From the NCBI GenBank assembly GCA_964236695.1, contig CAXSFU010000012.1, positions 1 to 64,000 on the forward strand: a DNA stretch of 64,000 bases, read 5' to 3'. Positions within the stretch are counted from its first letter, which is position 1. Each line of letters opens with the position of its first letter. Made by a program: the position numbers and the translations under genes. Source of the DNA: CAXSEF01 sp964236695. GTDB taxonomy: Bacteria > Pseudomonadota > Alphaproteobacteria > Acetobacterales > Acetobacteraceae. The notes beneath the pieces were generated by a model. It ran no database searches. It saw only the letters and a program-made list of their open reading frames with translations, and had not been told where the DNA came from. Below are positions 45,059 through 53,761 of this stretch, one piece after another.

Positions 45059-46042
45059 ATGTCCGGGATGCCCGTGGCGAGCCGCCACGCGACGCGCCTA
45101 GAGACGCTGCACGTCACGGTGCCGGGAGAGGCGATGGAGGCCTACGAGGCGGCGTTCCGGTCCGTGTGCACGACGGTGGGGATGTTCCTGGCCGACGAGG
45201 ACGCGGGGACGTGGCGGATCGAGGGGGTGCGCGACGCGAGCGAGGCCGACGGGCCGCTGGTGGCGGCGCTGGCGGTGGCGGAGCTGGTGACGGGGGTGGC
45301 GGTGCCGCTGTTGCGGGAGGCCACGGCGTCGGAGGGGTGGCTGGCGCGGACCTACGAGGGGTTCCCGGAGCAGAGGGTCGGGCGGCGGTTCGTCGTGCGC
45401 GGCACGCATCTCGCGGCGGGCGAGGTTGCGGGGCGGATCGGCTTGGTGCTGGACGCGGGGATCGCGTTCGGGTCGGGCGAGCACGGGTCGACGCGGGGGT
45501 GCCTGCGGGCGCTGGAGGCGGTGGCGCACCGGCGGCCGCGGCGCATCCTCGACCTGGGCACGGGGTCGGGGATCCTGGCAATGGCGGCGGCGCGGCTGCT
45601 GCACAGGCGGGTGCTGGCGACGGACATCGAGCCGTGGTCGGTGCGGGTGGCGGGGGAGAACGCCCGGCGCAACGGGGTCAGGCGGATGGTCGCGTGCCGG
45701 GTGGGCAACGGGTGGCGCTCGCGCGAGGTGCGGGCGGGCGGGCAATACGACCTGGTGTTCGGCAACATCCTGGCGCGGCCGCTGTGCCTGATGGCGGGGC
45801 AGATGGCGGCGCGGCTGGCGCCCGGTGCGACGGTGATCCTGGCGGGTCTGCTGGGGACGCAGGAGCGCATGGTGCTGGCGGCCCACCGTCGGCAGGGATT
45901 GCGGCTGGAACGGCGGCTGCGCGAGGGGGTGTGGACGACGCTGGTGCTGCGGGCGCCGTGGCGGGGCTGCGATGCCGGGAGGCGCGGCCCGTCGCGGGAC
46001 GACGGGCCGGGCGGTCCCGGCGGGGCGCAGGCTCAGCGGTAG
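45059..46042 (+). CDS. prmA: Ribosomal protein L11 methyltransferase
   Basis: A 327-residue SAM-dependent enzyme that methylates ribosomal protein L11. The N-terminal L11-binding domain is followed by LDAGIAFGSGEHGSTRGCLRA and the SAM loop RRILDLGTGSGILAMAAARL, ATDIEPWSVRVAGENARRNG and YDLVFGNILARPLCLMAGQM, where NILA is the PrmA substrate-site motif. ATG 45059 or ATG 45068 could be the start. The C-terminal 30 residues are unusually Gly/Arg-rich and overlap the convergent DUF1127 gene by 10 bases. Confidence 0.9.
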   Translation: MSGMPVASRHATRLETLHVTVPGEAMEAYEAAFRSVCTTVGMFLADEDAGTWRIEGVRDASEADGPLVAALAVAELVTGVAVPLLREATASEGWLARTYEGFPEQRVGRRFVVRGTHLAAGEVAGRIGLVLDAGIAFGSGEHGSTRGCLRALEAVAHRRPRRILDLGTGSGILAMAAARLLHRRVLATDIEPWSVRVAGENARRNGVRRMVACRVGNGWRSREVRAGGQYDLVFGNILARPLCLMAGQMAARLAPGATVILAGLLGTQERMVLAAHRRQGLRLERRLREGVWTTLVLRAPWRGCDAGRRGPSRDDGPGGPGGAQAQR

Positions 46043-46260
46043 AGGGCGTTTGGCAGGTCGAACGGGGTGGCGCGGGGCGTGGCGCGGTTCATGCCGATGT
46101 CGGCCAGGGCACGGTCGGACAGGTCGGACAGCTCGGCGGCAAGGGCGTGGCGCTGGCGCAGGGCGCGCAGGCGGGCCAGCGCGTGGCGTACTGCGGCCGA
46201 GAGCGGGGCAGCGGAGAGCGGGGTGGCGAAGTGGTGAGTGGTGGGGGCGCGAGTTGTCAT
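46033..46260 (-). CDS. DUF1127 family small protein
   Basis: A 75-residue basic protein. The DUF1127 core is LARLRALRQRHALAAELSDL, then SDRALADIGMNRA, which matches the family pattern L..L(S/N)D..L.DIG(L/M).R. DUF1127 proteins are abundant in alphaproteobacteria, and some influence phosphate metabolism or RNA turnover; no specific role is shown here. It is convergent with prmA and divergent from the peptidase gene. The 147 bases between its start and that gene hold both promoters, not resolved. Confidence 0.85.
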   Translation of the reverse strand: MTTRAPTTHHFATPLSAAPLSAAVRHALARLRALRQRHALAAELSDLSDRALADIGMNRATPRATPFDLPNALYR

Positions 46261-46407
46261 GGAAGCTGGTCCTCAGGCCGGTCGTGAGCGGCCTCGGGTC
46301 CAGGGCCGCCGCGTGATGCAGACTGAATATGCCTGTTTCGGCGTCGCTATGCCCGTGTTTTGGGCAGGTCTCAGACCTGCGCCTGGTGCATGAAGATGGG
46401 GGAAGTC

Positions 46408-48171
46408 ATGTCGGATCGGATGGACGAGCGGCTGGCGGCGGTGCGGGGGGAGCTGGCGCGGGCGGGGCTCGACGGGTTGCTGGTGCCGAGGGGCGACGAG
46501 CACCTCGGCGAGTATGTGCCGCCGTCGGCGGAGCGGCTGGCGTGGCTGACCGGGTTCACCGGCAGCGCGGGGCTGGCGGTGGTGCTGGCGGAGCGGGCGG
46601 CGGTGTTCACGGACGGGCGCTACACGCTGCAGCTCGCGCAGGAGAGCGGTTCGGCGTGGGAGCGGCTGCACCTGACGGACACGCCGCCGCCGGCGTGGGT
46701 GGCGGCGCAGGCGCCGAAGGGGGCGCGGATCGGCTACGATCCGTGGCTGTTCAGCGAGGCGGAGGTGGCGCGCTACACGGCGGCGGGGGTGGCGCTGGTG
46801 GCGGTGGGCGCGAACCCGGTGGATGCGGTGTGGGCGGACCGCCCTGCCCCGCCGCGCGCGCCGGCGGTGCCGCAGGCGCTGGCGTTCGCGGGGGTCGCGT
46901 CGGGGGAGAAGCGGGCGGCGGTGGCGTCGGCGCTGCGCGCGGCGGGGGAGGACGCGGCGGTGCTGGGCGATCCTGCGTCGATCGCCTGGCTGCTGAACAT
47001 CCGCGGCGGGGACGTGGCGTTCACGCCGTTCGCGCTGGGGTTCGCGGTGGTGCAATCGGACGCGCGAGTGACGCTGTTCATGGACGCGGCGAAGCTGGGC
47101 GGCGAGGTGCGGGCGTGGCTGGGCAACGAGGTCGAGGTGGCCTCGCCCGGCGCGCTGGCGGGGGCGCTGGCGGGGCTGGCGGGCCGGCGCGTCAGGGTGG
47201 ACGAGGGGCGCACGGCGGCGTGGTTCGCGCAGACGCTGCGCGCGGCGGGCGCGGTCGTGGTGGCGGGGGCCGATCCGTGCGCGCTGCCCAAGGCGTGCAA
47301 GAACGCGGTGGAGCAGGCCGGGGCGCGGGCGGCGCACCGGCGCGACGCGGTGGCGCTGTGCCGCTTCCTGCACTGGATCGACGGGCGGCGCGGGGAGAGC
47401 GAGCTGTCGGCGGCGGCGCGGCTGCTGGCGCTGCGGGCGGAGGCGGGCGAGTTCCGCGGGGAAAGCTTCCCGGCGATCACCGGGGCGGGCGAGCATGGCG
47501 CGGTGATCCACTACCGGGCGTCGGAGGCCAGCGACCGGGGGATCGGGGCGGACGAGGTGTACCTGATCGACAGCGGCGGGCAGTATGTCGACGGCACGAC
47601 GGACGTGACGCGCACGCTGTGGACCGGGCCGGGTGCTGCGCCGGACGAACTGCGCGAGCGGGCGACGCGGGTGCTGCAGGGGCACATCGCGGTGGCGAGC
47701 CTGGTGTTCCCGCAGGGCGTCGCGGGGCCGCACCTGGATTCGTTCGCGCGCCGGGCGCTGTGGGACGTGGGGCTGGACTATGATCATGGCACGGGGCACG
47801 GGGTCGGCAGCTACCTGTCGGTGCACGAGGGGCCGATCGGGCTGTCGCGGGCGGCGCGGCCGGTGGCGTTCGAGGCGGGGATGATCGTGTCCGACGAGCC
47901 GGGGTTCTACCTGCCGGGCGAGTACGGCATCCGGCTGGAGAACCTGCTGCTGGTGCAGCCGGCCGGGGTGGGCGGCGGGCGGTTCCTGCGCTTCGAGACG
48001 CTGACGCTGGCGCCGTTCGACCGGGGGCTGCTCCTGCCGGGGCTGCTGACGGCGGCGGAGGCGGCGTGGCTGGACGCCTACCATGCGCGGGTGCTGGCCG
48101 AGGTCGGGCCGCTGCTGGACGATGCGGCGCGGGGCTGGCTGGAGGCGGCGTGCGCGCCGTTGTCGGCATGA
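46408..48171 (+). CDS. Aminopeptidase P family (M24B) metallopeptidase
   Basis: A 587-residue Xaa-Pro aminopeptidase with two creatinase-like N-terminal domains and a C-terminal pita-bread domain, the long form found in eukaryote-like APP1. Metal ligands are visible: Asp in LIDSGGQYVDG, Asp in TTDVTRTLW, His in DHGTGHGVGSYLSVHEGP, Glu in VSDEPGFYLPGEYG and Glu in RLENLLLV. ATG 46408 is chosen because GGGGGAAG lies just upstream; ATGs at 46390 and 46396 are alternatives. It overlaps the thioesterase gene by ATGA. Confidence 0.92.
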   Translation: MSDRMDERLAAVRGELARAGLDGLLVPRGDEHLGEYVPPSAERLAWLTGFTGSAGLAVVLAERAAVFTDGRYTLQLAQESGSAWERLHLTDTPPPAWVAAQAPKGARIGYDPWLFSEAEVARYTAAGVALVAVGANPVDAVWADRPAPPRAPAVPQALAFAGVASGEKRAAVASALRAAGEDAAVLGDPASIAWLLNIRGGDVAFTPFALGFAVVQSDARVTLFMDAAKLGGEVRAWLGNEVEVASPGALAGALAGLAGRRVRVDEGRTAAWFAQTLRAAGAVVVAGADPCALPKACKNAVEQAGARAAHRRDAVALCRFLHWIDGRRGESELSAAARLLALRAEAGEFRGESFPAITGAGEHGAVIHYRASEASDRGIGADEVYLIDSGGQYVDGTTDVTRTLWTGPGAAPDELRERATRVLQGHIAVASLVFPQGVAGPHLDSFARRALWDVGLDYDHGTGHGVGSYLSVHEGPIGLSRAARPVAFEAGMIVSDEPGFYLPGEYGIRLENLLLVQPAGVGGGRFLRFETLTLAPFDRGLLLPGLLTAAEAAWLDAYHARVLAEVGPLLDDAARGWLEAACAPLSA

Positions 48172-48590
48172 GCGGGGAGGTCGCGCCGCGGGAGCGGGAG
48201 TCATATCGGCACTGGTACGATGTCGAACTGCGCTACAACGACACGGACCGGCAGGGGCATGTGAACAACGTGGCGTTCGTCACCTTCTGCGAGCAGGGGC
48301 GGGCGGATTTCCTGCTGGGCGCCGGGGCGCCGGCGCTGCCGGAAGGGGCAAGCTTCGTGCTGGCGCGGATCTGCGTGGACTACCTGCGCGAGGTGTTCTG
48401 GCCGGGGACGGTGTCGGTGGGCACGGGGGTGCTGGGCGTGGGGCGCTCCTCGATGCGGCTGGCGCAGGGGCTGTTCGTGGGCGAGGCGTGCGTGGCGGTG
48501 GCGGTCAACGTGATCGTGCTGGTGGACGCCGGGGGGCGGCCGATCGCCTGGTCGGACGGGGTGCGGGCGGGGCTGGCGGGGGTCGGGTAG
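48168..48590 (+). CDS. Acyl-CoA thioesterase, hot-dog fold
   Basis: A 140-residue 4-hydroxybenzoyl-CoA thioesterase-like protein. DVELRYNDTDRQGHVNNVAF holds the catalytic Asp and the conserved GHVNN of the YbgC/FadM type, followed by VTFCEQGRADFLLGAG and VLARICVDYLREVFWPGTVS. The natural substrate cannot be told. ATGA overlap with the peptidase gene suggests coupled translation. The stop is immediately followed by repeat B8. Confidence 0.88.
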   Translation: MSGEVAPRERESYRHWYDVELRYNDTDRQGHVNNVAFVTFCEQGRADFLLGAGAPALPEGASFVLARICVDYLREVFWPGTVSVGTGVLGVGRSSMRLAQGLFVGEACVAVAVNVIVLVDAGGRPIAWSDGVRAGLAGVG

Positions 48591-48718
48591 GAAGGCCAGG
48601 GGCTCTGCCACTGGCCCCCGCCAAAGGCCGGCCCTTTGGAATCCAATACTTAAGTCAAGCCGGTCCAGGGGCGGCTCGCCCCTGGCGGGTCTGGGCAGAG
48701 CCCAGCCTTGCTTCCTTC
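48590..48718 (+). repeat. Family B repeat, copy B8
   Basis: It fills the gap between the convergent thioesterase and fliM genes and shares its last bases with the fliM stop. The left arm is CCAGGGGCTCTGCCACTGG; inner CCAGGGGCGGCTCGCCCCTGG region; right arm CTGGGCAGAGCCCAG; CTTAAG core present. Confidence 0.85.
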
Positions 48719-49790
48719 AGCGTTCGAGCCGCCGGTCGATCCGCACGGCGACGTGGTTCTTGCTGCGGCCGACGTGGCCCTCGAACAGCGAGGTGGTGCC
48801 GCAGCGGAGCTGGACCGGGGCGCCCGGCCGGGTGTCGAGGGTGATGTGGTCGCCCGGCTTGAGCGAGGCGATGTCGGACAGGCGCATGTGCTGCTCAGCG
48901 AGCACGACGTCGAGCTCGACCTCGGTGCGGCGCAGCTCCTCGCTGAGGTGGGTTTCCCAGATCAGGTCGCGGCCGAACTTCTCGCCGATGAACTGCTGCA
49001 GCAGCAGCTCGCGCACCGGCTCCAGCGTGGCGTAGGGCAGCAGCACCTCGACCCGGCCGCGCCGCTCGTCCATCTCGACGTCGATTCGGACCAGGATGGT
49101 GGAGTTGGACTGGCGCGAGATGGCGGCGAAGCGCGGGTCGGTTTCCAGGCGCTCGTGGCGGAAGGTGACGGCGCAGACGGGATCGAAGCTTTCGGCGAGG
49201 TTGTCGAGCACGACGTGGATCAGGCGCTCGACGAGGGAGCGCTCGATGGTGGTGTAGGGGCGGCCGTCGACCTTGGCGGCCGTGGTCGACGCGCGGCCGC
49301 CGAGCAGGACGTCGACGATGGAGTAGATCATCGCGCTGTCGACCAGGATGAGGCCCTGGTTGTCCCACTCCTCGGCGGTGAACACCGCGAGCATGCAGGG
49401 CATCGGGATGGAGTTCAGGTAGTCGCCGAAGCGCATGGACATCACGCCGCTGACGGAGACCTCGACGTTGTCGCCGGTGAAGTTGCGCAGCGAGGTCGAG
49501 AGGATGCGCGCCAGGCGATCGAACACGATCTCGAGCATCGGCAGGCGCTCGTGGTTGACGAGGCCGGCGTCGATGATGCGCTGCATGCAGCCGATGCCGT
49601 CGGCCTCGGTTCCGGGGCCGTCGAGGCCGAGCAGGCTGTCGATCTCGTCCTGGTTGAGCACCGACTCCGTGCGCGGCGGGGTGTCGGCGTCGGCCTCGGT
49701 CGCCCAGCTCGCCGCGAGGTCGTCCTGCGGGTCGTCGGCCGCCGTTTCGGTCGCGCCGCCTGCCCCGTTCCCGTCCGCGTGCTCGCCCAT
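48717..49790 (-). CDS. fliM: Flagellar motor switch protein FliM
   Basis: A 357-residue C-ring protein that receives CheY-P and sets rotation direction. After an acidic N-terminus comes the CheY-binding peptide VLNQDEIDSLLG. The middle domain includes LPMLEIVFDRLARILSTSLR, SMRFGDYLNSIPMPCMLAVF and GGRASTTAAKVDGRPYTTIE. The C-terminal SpoA domain covers ELDVVLAEQHMRLSDIASLK and PVQLRCGTTSLFEGHVGRS. It ends the che operon and is the only flagellar gene in the window. Confidence 0.95.
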   Translation of the reverse strand: MGEHADGNGAGGATETAADDPQDDLAASWATEADADTPPRTESVLNQDEIDSLLGLDGPGTEADGIGCMQRIIDAGLVNHERLPMLEIVFDRLARILSTSLRNFTGDNVEVSVSGVMSMRFGDYLNSIPMPCMLAVFTAEEWDNQGLILVDSAMIYSIVDVLLGGRASTTAAKVDGRPYTTIERSLVERLIHVVLDNLAESFDPVCAVTFRHERLETDPRFAAISRQSNSTILVRIDVEMDERRGRVEVLLPYATLEPVRELLLQQFIGEKFGRDLIWETHLSEELRRTEVELDVVLAEQHMRLSDIASLKPGDHITLDTRPGAPVQLRCGTTSLFEGHVGRSKNHVAVRIDRRLER

Positions 49791-49810
49791 GTGCCCTCCC
49801 GTGTCCGGCG

Positions 49811-50404
49811 TCAGGAAGCCGCGAGCAGGCGGTCGATGTCCGCCTGCGCCATCGCGGCTGCGGGAAGCTGGGGCCCGTTCAGCAGGCCCGCCGCCGCGGA
49901 GGCGGGCCGGGGCACCCTGACGCGGCCGAACGCGGCATGCAGGTCGCCGACTCCTGCCTCGATCGTGTGCAGCATGGCGACGATCCTGGCGATGCGCTGG
50001 CCGGTAATGTCGTGGAAGCTGCAGGCCTCGTAGATGCGGGTGGTCAGGCCCTGCGCCGTGTGCGAGGCGGCGTCGGGCAGGGCGGCGGCGAGGGCGTCGA
50101 TGGCCTCGCAGCATTCCAGGATGGTGTCGGTGGCGCTGGCGGTGTGGGTGGCGATGGCGTCGAGCTCGTCGGTGGCGCGGGGGATCTGGGTGGCTGAGAT
50201 GTCGGCAGCCGACAGGGTGGCGATCTCGTGGCGCATGAGCGCGATGGCCTCGCCGAGCTGGTCAATCTCGGCGCGCAGGGTGTGCTGGCGCCGGTCGTGG
50301 ACGGCGAGCGCCAGGACGTGGCACGCCAATTCGGCCAGCCCGGCGCCGGGATGGGCGGGGGACAGCTCGCGCAGCCGTGCGGCGATCTGCACGGCGTCAA
50401 GCAT
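49811..50404 (-). CDS. cheZ: CheZ-like CheY-P phosphatase
   Basis: A 197-residue helical protein. RATDELDAIATHTASATDTI, LECCEAIDALAAALPD and IYEACSFHDITGQRIARIVAML match the CheZ four-helix bundle, with Asp and Gln of HDITGQRI corresponding to the catalytic Asp/Gln (DLTGQ in E. coli). The C-terminal MAQADIDRLLAAS looks like the CheY-binding tail of CheZ and also like the FliM N-terminal peptide. The gene overlaps cheY by 8 bases, so the kinase target and its phosphatase are coupled. Confidence 0.82.
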   Translation of the reverse strand: MLDAVQIAARLRELSPAHPGAGLAELACHVLALAVHDRRQHTLRAEIDQLGEAIALMRHEIATLSAADISATQIPRATDELDAIATHTASATDTILECCEAIDALAAALPDAASHTAQGLTTRIYEACSFHDITGQRIARIVAMLHTIEAGVGDLHAAFGRVRVPRPASAAAGLLNGPQLPAAAMAQADIDRLLAAS

Positions 50405-50780
50405 GGACGACCTTCTCGATCTTCTCGCGCAGGGTCTCGGCGCTGAACGGCTTGACGATGTAGTTCGACACGCCGGCCTGCTTGGCGGCGATGACGTTCT
50501 CGGTCTTGCTTTCCGCGGTCACCATGATGAAGGGCGTGGCGCGGAGGCGCTCGTCGGCGCGCACCTGCTGCAACAGCTCGAGGCCGGTCATCGGCGCCAT
50601 GTTCCAGTCGCTGATCACCAGGCCGAAGTTGCCGGCGCGCAGCTTGGCCAGCGCCTCGGCCCCCTCGCCGGCCTCCTCGACGTCCTGGAGGTCGATCTGC
50701 CTGAGCAGGTTGCGGATGATGCGCAGCATCGTCTTGTAGTCGTCGACGATGAGCACCCTGGTCGCCTTGTTGATGGCCAT
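50397..50780 (-). CDS. cheY: Chemotaxis response regulator CheY
   Basis: A single receiver domain of 127 residues: acidic pair in VLIVDDYKTM (Asp13, Asp14), phospho-acceptor Asp58 in LVISDWNMAPMTG, Thr in IMVTAES (Thr88) and Lys110 in YIVKPFS. It signals from CheA to FliM. AGGGGAT lies ahead of the ATG on the - strand. Ninety bases separate it from cheR. Confidence 0.93.
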   Translation of the reverse strand: MAINKATRVLIVDDYKTMLRIIRNLLRQIDLQDVEEAGEGAEALAKLRAGNFGLVISDWNMAPMTGLELLQQVRADERLRATPFIMVTAESKTENVIAAKQAGVSNYIVKPFSAETLREKIEKVVHA

Positions 50781-50869
50781 GCCGATCCCCTGCCCTGCCG
50801 GCCGTGCAGCACGGCGCGCCCCGGGTGCAGAATGCCGATGTATGGTGAACGCGAGGTTACCTGGCGCGC

Positions 50870-51673
50870 TCAGGCCAACCGGTAGGCGCCGCGGCCGCAG
50901 GGCAGCGCGACGAGTCGCTCGGTCAGCTCGAACGCGGTCTCGGCGGCGCCGAGATAGAGCACGCCGTCCGGCGCGAGTCGTCGGGCCAGGGCGTCGAGCA
51001 CGCGCGATTTGGTGGGCGTGTCGAAGTAGATCAGCACGTTGCGGCAGAACACCACGTCGAAGCGGCCGAGCGGCGCCAGGTCGTCGAGCAGGTTGTGGGG
51101 GCGGAACTCGACCCGGGCGCGCAGCGGGGCGCGGACCCGCCAGCCGCCGGCCTCGGGGGCGAAGTGGCGGGCGAGCATCGGCGCTGGCAGGCCGCGCTGC
51201 ACCTCGAAGCGGGTGTACAGCCCGGCGCGGGCGCGCTCGATCCTGGTGCGGGCGATGTCTGTGCCGAGGATGCGCGGCGGTCCGCGGTCCGCCCAGGGGC
51301 CGTCGGCGAGCAGCATGGCGAGCGAGTAGGCTTCCTGTCCGCAGGAGGCGGCGGCGGACCACAGCCGCAGCGGCAGGCCGTGCGGGCGCCCGGCGTGCAG
51401 TCGGGGCAGCACCACGTCGCGCAGGTGGGCGAACGGGTGAGCGTCGCGGAAGAACAGGGTCTCGCCGGTGGTCATCGCCTCCACCACCTCGCGCTCCAGG
51501 GCGCAGCCGGGTGCGGCGAGCACGCGGCCGGCCAGGGCGGCCAGGTCGGCCAGGGACTCGCGGCGCAGCAGCGGGGCGAGCCGGGTTTCCAGCAGGTACT
51601 GCTTGCCGGGGCCGAGCGTGAGGCCGGAGCGCGCCTTGAGCACGCCAGAAAGCGCCTCGAAGGCGGCGCTCAT
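50870..51673 (-). CDS. cheR: Chemoreceptor glutamate methyltransferase CheR
   Basis: A 267-residue SAM-dependent enzyme that methylates receptor glutamates for adaptation. The N-terminal helical domain has GKQYLLETRLAPLLRRESLA. The catalytic domain includes TTGETLFFRDAHPFAHLRDV, LRLWSAAASCGQEAYSLAML, ILGTDIARTRIERARAGLY, NLLDDLAPLGRFDVVFCRNV and LIYFDTPTK. ATG overlaps the cheB stop. Confidence 0.94.
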   Translation of the reverse strand: MSAAFEALSGVLKARSGLTLGPGKQYLLETRLAPLLRRESLADLAALAGRVLAAPGCALEREVVEAMTTGETLFFRDAHPFAHLRDVVLPRLHAGRPHGLPLRLWSAAASCGQEAYSLAMLLADGPWADRGPPRILGTDIARTRIERARAGLYTRFEVQRGLPAPMLARHFAPEAGGWRVRAPLRARVEFRPHNLLDDLAPLGRFDVVFCRNVLIYFDTPTKSRVLDALARRLAPDGVLYLGAAETAFELTERLVALPCGRGAYRLA

Positions 51674-52782
51674 CGCACGGGGGCGGTCCGAGGCAGGTCG
51701 GGACGGAGCAGGTCGGGGTGGGGCGGCGGAAGCGGCCCGGACAGCAGGCGCAGGATGCGCGGGGCGATCTGCGGCAGGGGGAGCACGGCATGGGCGAGGC
51801 CGGCGCGGGCAATGGCGCCGGGCATGCCCCAGACCACGCTGGTGGCCGCGTCCTGGGCGATCGCGGCGCCGCCCGACTGCACGACCAGCGCAGTGCCGGC
51901 GAGCCCGTCCTGGCCCATGCCGGTCAGCATCACCACCAGCACGGCGCCGTCGCAGGCCGCGCAGGCGCTGCGCAGCATCGCGTCGACCGCGGGGCGGCAG
52001 TGGTTCTCCGGCGCCGCGTCCGAGAGCATGGAGCGCAGGACGCCGCGCTCGCGATGCACCAGGAGATGGCGGTTGCCGGGGGCCAGGGCGATTCGGCCGG
52101 GGCGGAGCGCGGCGCCGTCCTCCGCCTCGTCGCAGGGCATGGCGCCGAGGCGGGTCAGATGCTGCGCCAGCAGCGGGGTGAAGGTTGCCGGCATGTGCTG
52201 GGTGAGCACCACCGGGACGCCGAGGCCGGGACCGAGCGCCTCGACCAGGGCGAACAGCGCCTGCGGGCCGCCGGTGGAGCTGCCGATCGCCAACAGCGCG
52301 GGGCGCCGAGACGGCGGGGGCGCCGGCGTGCGGGCGGCGTCGTCCGGGGCGGCGGCGGGGTGGCGCAGGCGGGCGAGGCCGCGGACCTTGGCGAGCAGCT
52401 CTGCCGCGAAGCCGGCGCGCTCCAGCGGGCCGGACGACGGCTTGGCCAGGCAGTCTGCGGCGCCCAGGCGGAGGGCGTGCAACGCGATGTCGGCGCCGCG
52501 CGTGGTCAGGGAGGAGGCCACGATGACGCGCAGGCCGGGGTCGTGGGCCAGCAGCAGCGGCAGGGCGGCGAGCCCGTCCATCACCGGCATCTCGATGTCG
52601 AGCACCACCACGTCGATCGCGACCAGGCGGGCGGCCGCCACGGCCTGCGCGCCGTCGGCCGCGCGGGCGACGACGCGGATCTGCGGGTCGCGCTCCAGGA
52701 TGGCAGCGATGGCGGAGCGGACCACGACGGAGTCGTCGCAGACCATCACGCGGGCGATGCCGGGAGGCGGGGGGTGGCTCAT
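51670..52782 (-). CDS. cheB: Chemoreceptor methylesterase CheB
   Basis: A 370-residue response regulator with a receiver domain (VMVCDDSVVVRSAI, phospho-acceptor Asp62 in VVVLDIEMPVMDG) joined by a Pro/Ala linker to the methylesterase/deamidase domain. Catalytic residues are Ser in AIGSSTGGPQALFAL, His in LTQHMPATFTPLLA and Asp in VMLTGMGQDGLAGT. It overlaps cheR. Repeat B9 lies between its start and the upstream response regulator. Confidence 0.94.
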   Translation of the reverse strand: MSHPPPPGIARVMVCDDSVVVRSAIAAILERDPQIRVVARAADGAQAVAAARLVAIDVVVLDIEMPVMDGLAALPLLLAHDPGLRVIVASSLTTRGADIALHALRLGAADCLAKPSSGPLERAGFAAELLAKVRGLARLRHPAAAPDDAARTPAPPPSRRPALLAIGSSTGGPQALFALVEALGPGLGVPVVLTQHMPATFTPLLAQHLTRLGAMPCDEAEDGAALRPGRIALAPGNRHLLVHRERGVLRSMLSDAAPENHCRPAVDAMLRSACAACDGAVLVVMLTGMGQDGLAGTALVVQSGGAAIAQDAATSVVWGMPGAIARAGLAHAVLPLPQIAPRILRLLSGPLPPPHPDLLRPDLPRTAPVR

Positions 52783-52868
52783 CTCAGGCCGGCAAGGTCG
52801 AGGCTCTGCCTCGAGCTCCGCCAGGGGGAGCCTTCCTGGACCAGCCTTTGAGGGTTCCCGCTTTCAGG
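52783..52868 (-). repeat. Family B repeat fragment, copy B9, inside the che operon
   Basis: About 85 bp of degenerate repeat: GGTCGAGGCTCTGCCTCGAGCTCCGCCAGG resembles one arm, and CAGCCTTTGAGGGTTCC the start of the core. The other arm is missing. It is the only copy within an operon of same-strand genes. Confidence 0.55.
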
Positions 52869-52894
52869 CCTGGGGGGGAGCCGGGGGCTGCCGG

Positions 52895-53293
52895 TCACAG
52901 GACGCCGAGGCCGGCGAGCGTGGCGAGCATCGAGGCGGGGTCGCACGGCTTGGTGATGTAGTCGCGCGCCCCGGCCGCCATGGCCTCGCGACGGCAGGCG
53001 GGCTCGGTGCGCGCGGTGCAGAACACTACCGGCGGCAGCTCGTGGGCGAACTCGGCGCGCAGCGCACGGAGGAACTCCAGGCCGCCCATGCCGGGCATGG
53101 TCCAGTCGAGCAGGATCCAGGCGGGCATGGCGTCGCGGCAGGCGCTGAGCGCTTCCAGGCCGCAGGCGGCCTCCTCCACGCCGCAGCCCTGCGCTTCCAG
53201 GATGCGGCGCACCATGAGGCGGACCGTGCGGCTGTCGTCGACGACCAGGCAGCGTCGGGCGGGGCGGGGGGACGCGGCGGGGGGCGGGGTCAT
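52895..53293 (-). CDS. Single-domain response regulator of the che operon
   Basis: A 132-residue CheY-like receiver: CLVVDDSRTVRLMVRRILEA with Asp19/Asp20, phospho-acceptor Asp63 in ILLDWTMPGMGGLEF, and Lys115 in DYITKPCDP. It is a second CheY-type protein, distinct from the one beside cheZ. Placed between cheW and cheB, it may act as a phosphate sink or a separate output. Its start codon overlaps the cheW stop. Confidence 0.88.
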   Translation of the reverse strand: MTPPPAASPRPARRCLVVDDSRTVRLMVRRILEAQGCGVEEAACGLEALSACRDAMPAWILLDWTMPGMGGLEFLRALRAEFAHELPPVVFCTARTEPACRREAMAAGARDYITKPCDPASMLATLAGLGVL

Positions 53294-53748
53294 GCCGCGA
53301 GCTCCTGGCCAAGGCGGAGCAGGCGGGCGACGTCGAGCACCACCAGCAGCGCGTCGGCGCGCCGGCACACGCCGGCGCCATACGACGACCAGGGCGGCGG
53401 CAGGGTCGGCGGGTTGCGCTCGACCTCGGCGGGCGACAGGCTCAGCACCTCGTGCACCGTGTCGACCAGCAGGGCGTACAGCTCGCCGTCCAGCTCGCTC
53501 ACCACGGCCATGCGCGGCCCGGGGGTGGCGGGGAGTGCCAGGCGGCGGCGCAGGTCGACCGCGGTGACGATGCGGCCGCGCAGGTTCAGGCTGCCGGCGA
53601 TCTCCGGCGAGGCGAGCGGGATCGGCGTCACCGCCTGCGGCGCCAGCACGTCGCGCACGCACGACACCGGCACCGCGCAGAGCTGCCCGGCCAGGGTGAA
53701 GGTCAGGTAGGACGCGTCCTCGACCGGGCGCGGCGGCGTGTCAGGCAT
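53290..53748 (-). CDS. cheW: Chemotaxis adaptor CheW
   Basis: A 152-residue adaptor linking receptors to CheA. SYLTFTLAGQLCAVPVSCVR opens the first SH3-like lobe, SLNLRGRIVTAVDLRRRLAL and ELYALLVDTVHEVLSLSPAE follow; IAGSLNLRGRI corresponds to the usual IxGVxNLRGxI. The ATG at 53748 lies 14 bases after the cheA stop. Confidence 0.9.
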   Translation of the reverse strand: MPDTPPRPVEDASYLTFTLAGQLCAVPVSCVRDVLAPQAVTPIPLASPEIAGSLNLRGRIVTAVDLRRRLALPATPGPRMAVVSELDGELYALLVDTVHEVLSLSPAEVERNPPTLPPPWSSYGAGVCRRADALLVVLDVARLLRLGQELAA

Positions 53749-53761
53749 GCCGGTTCTCCGT

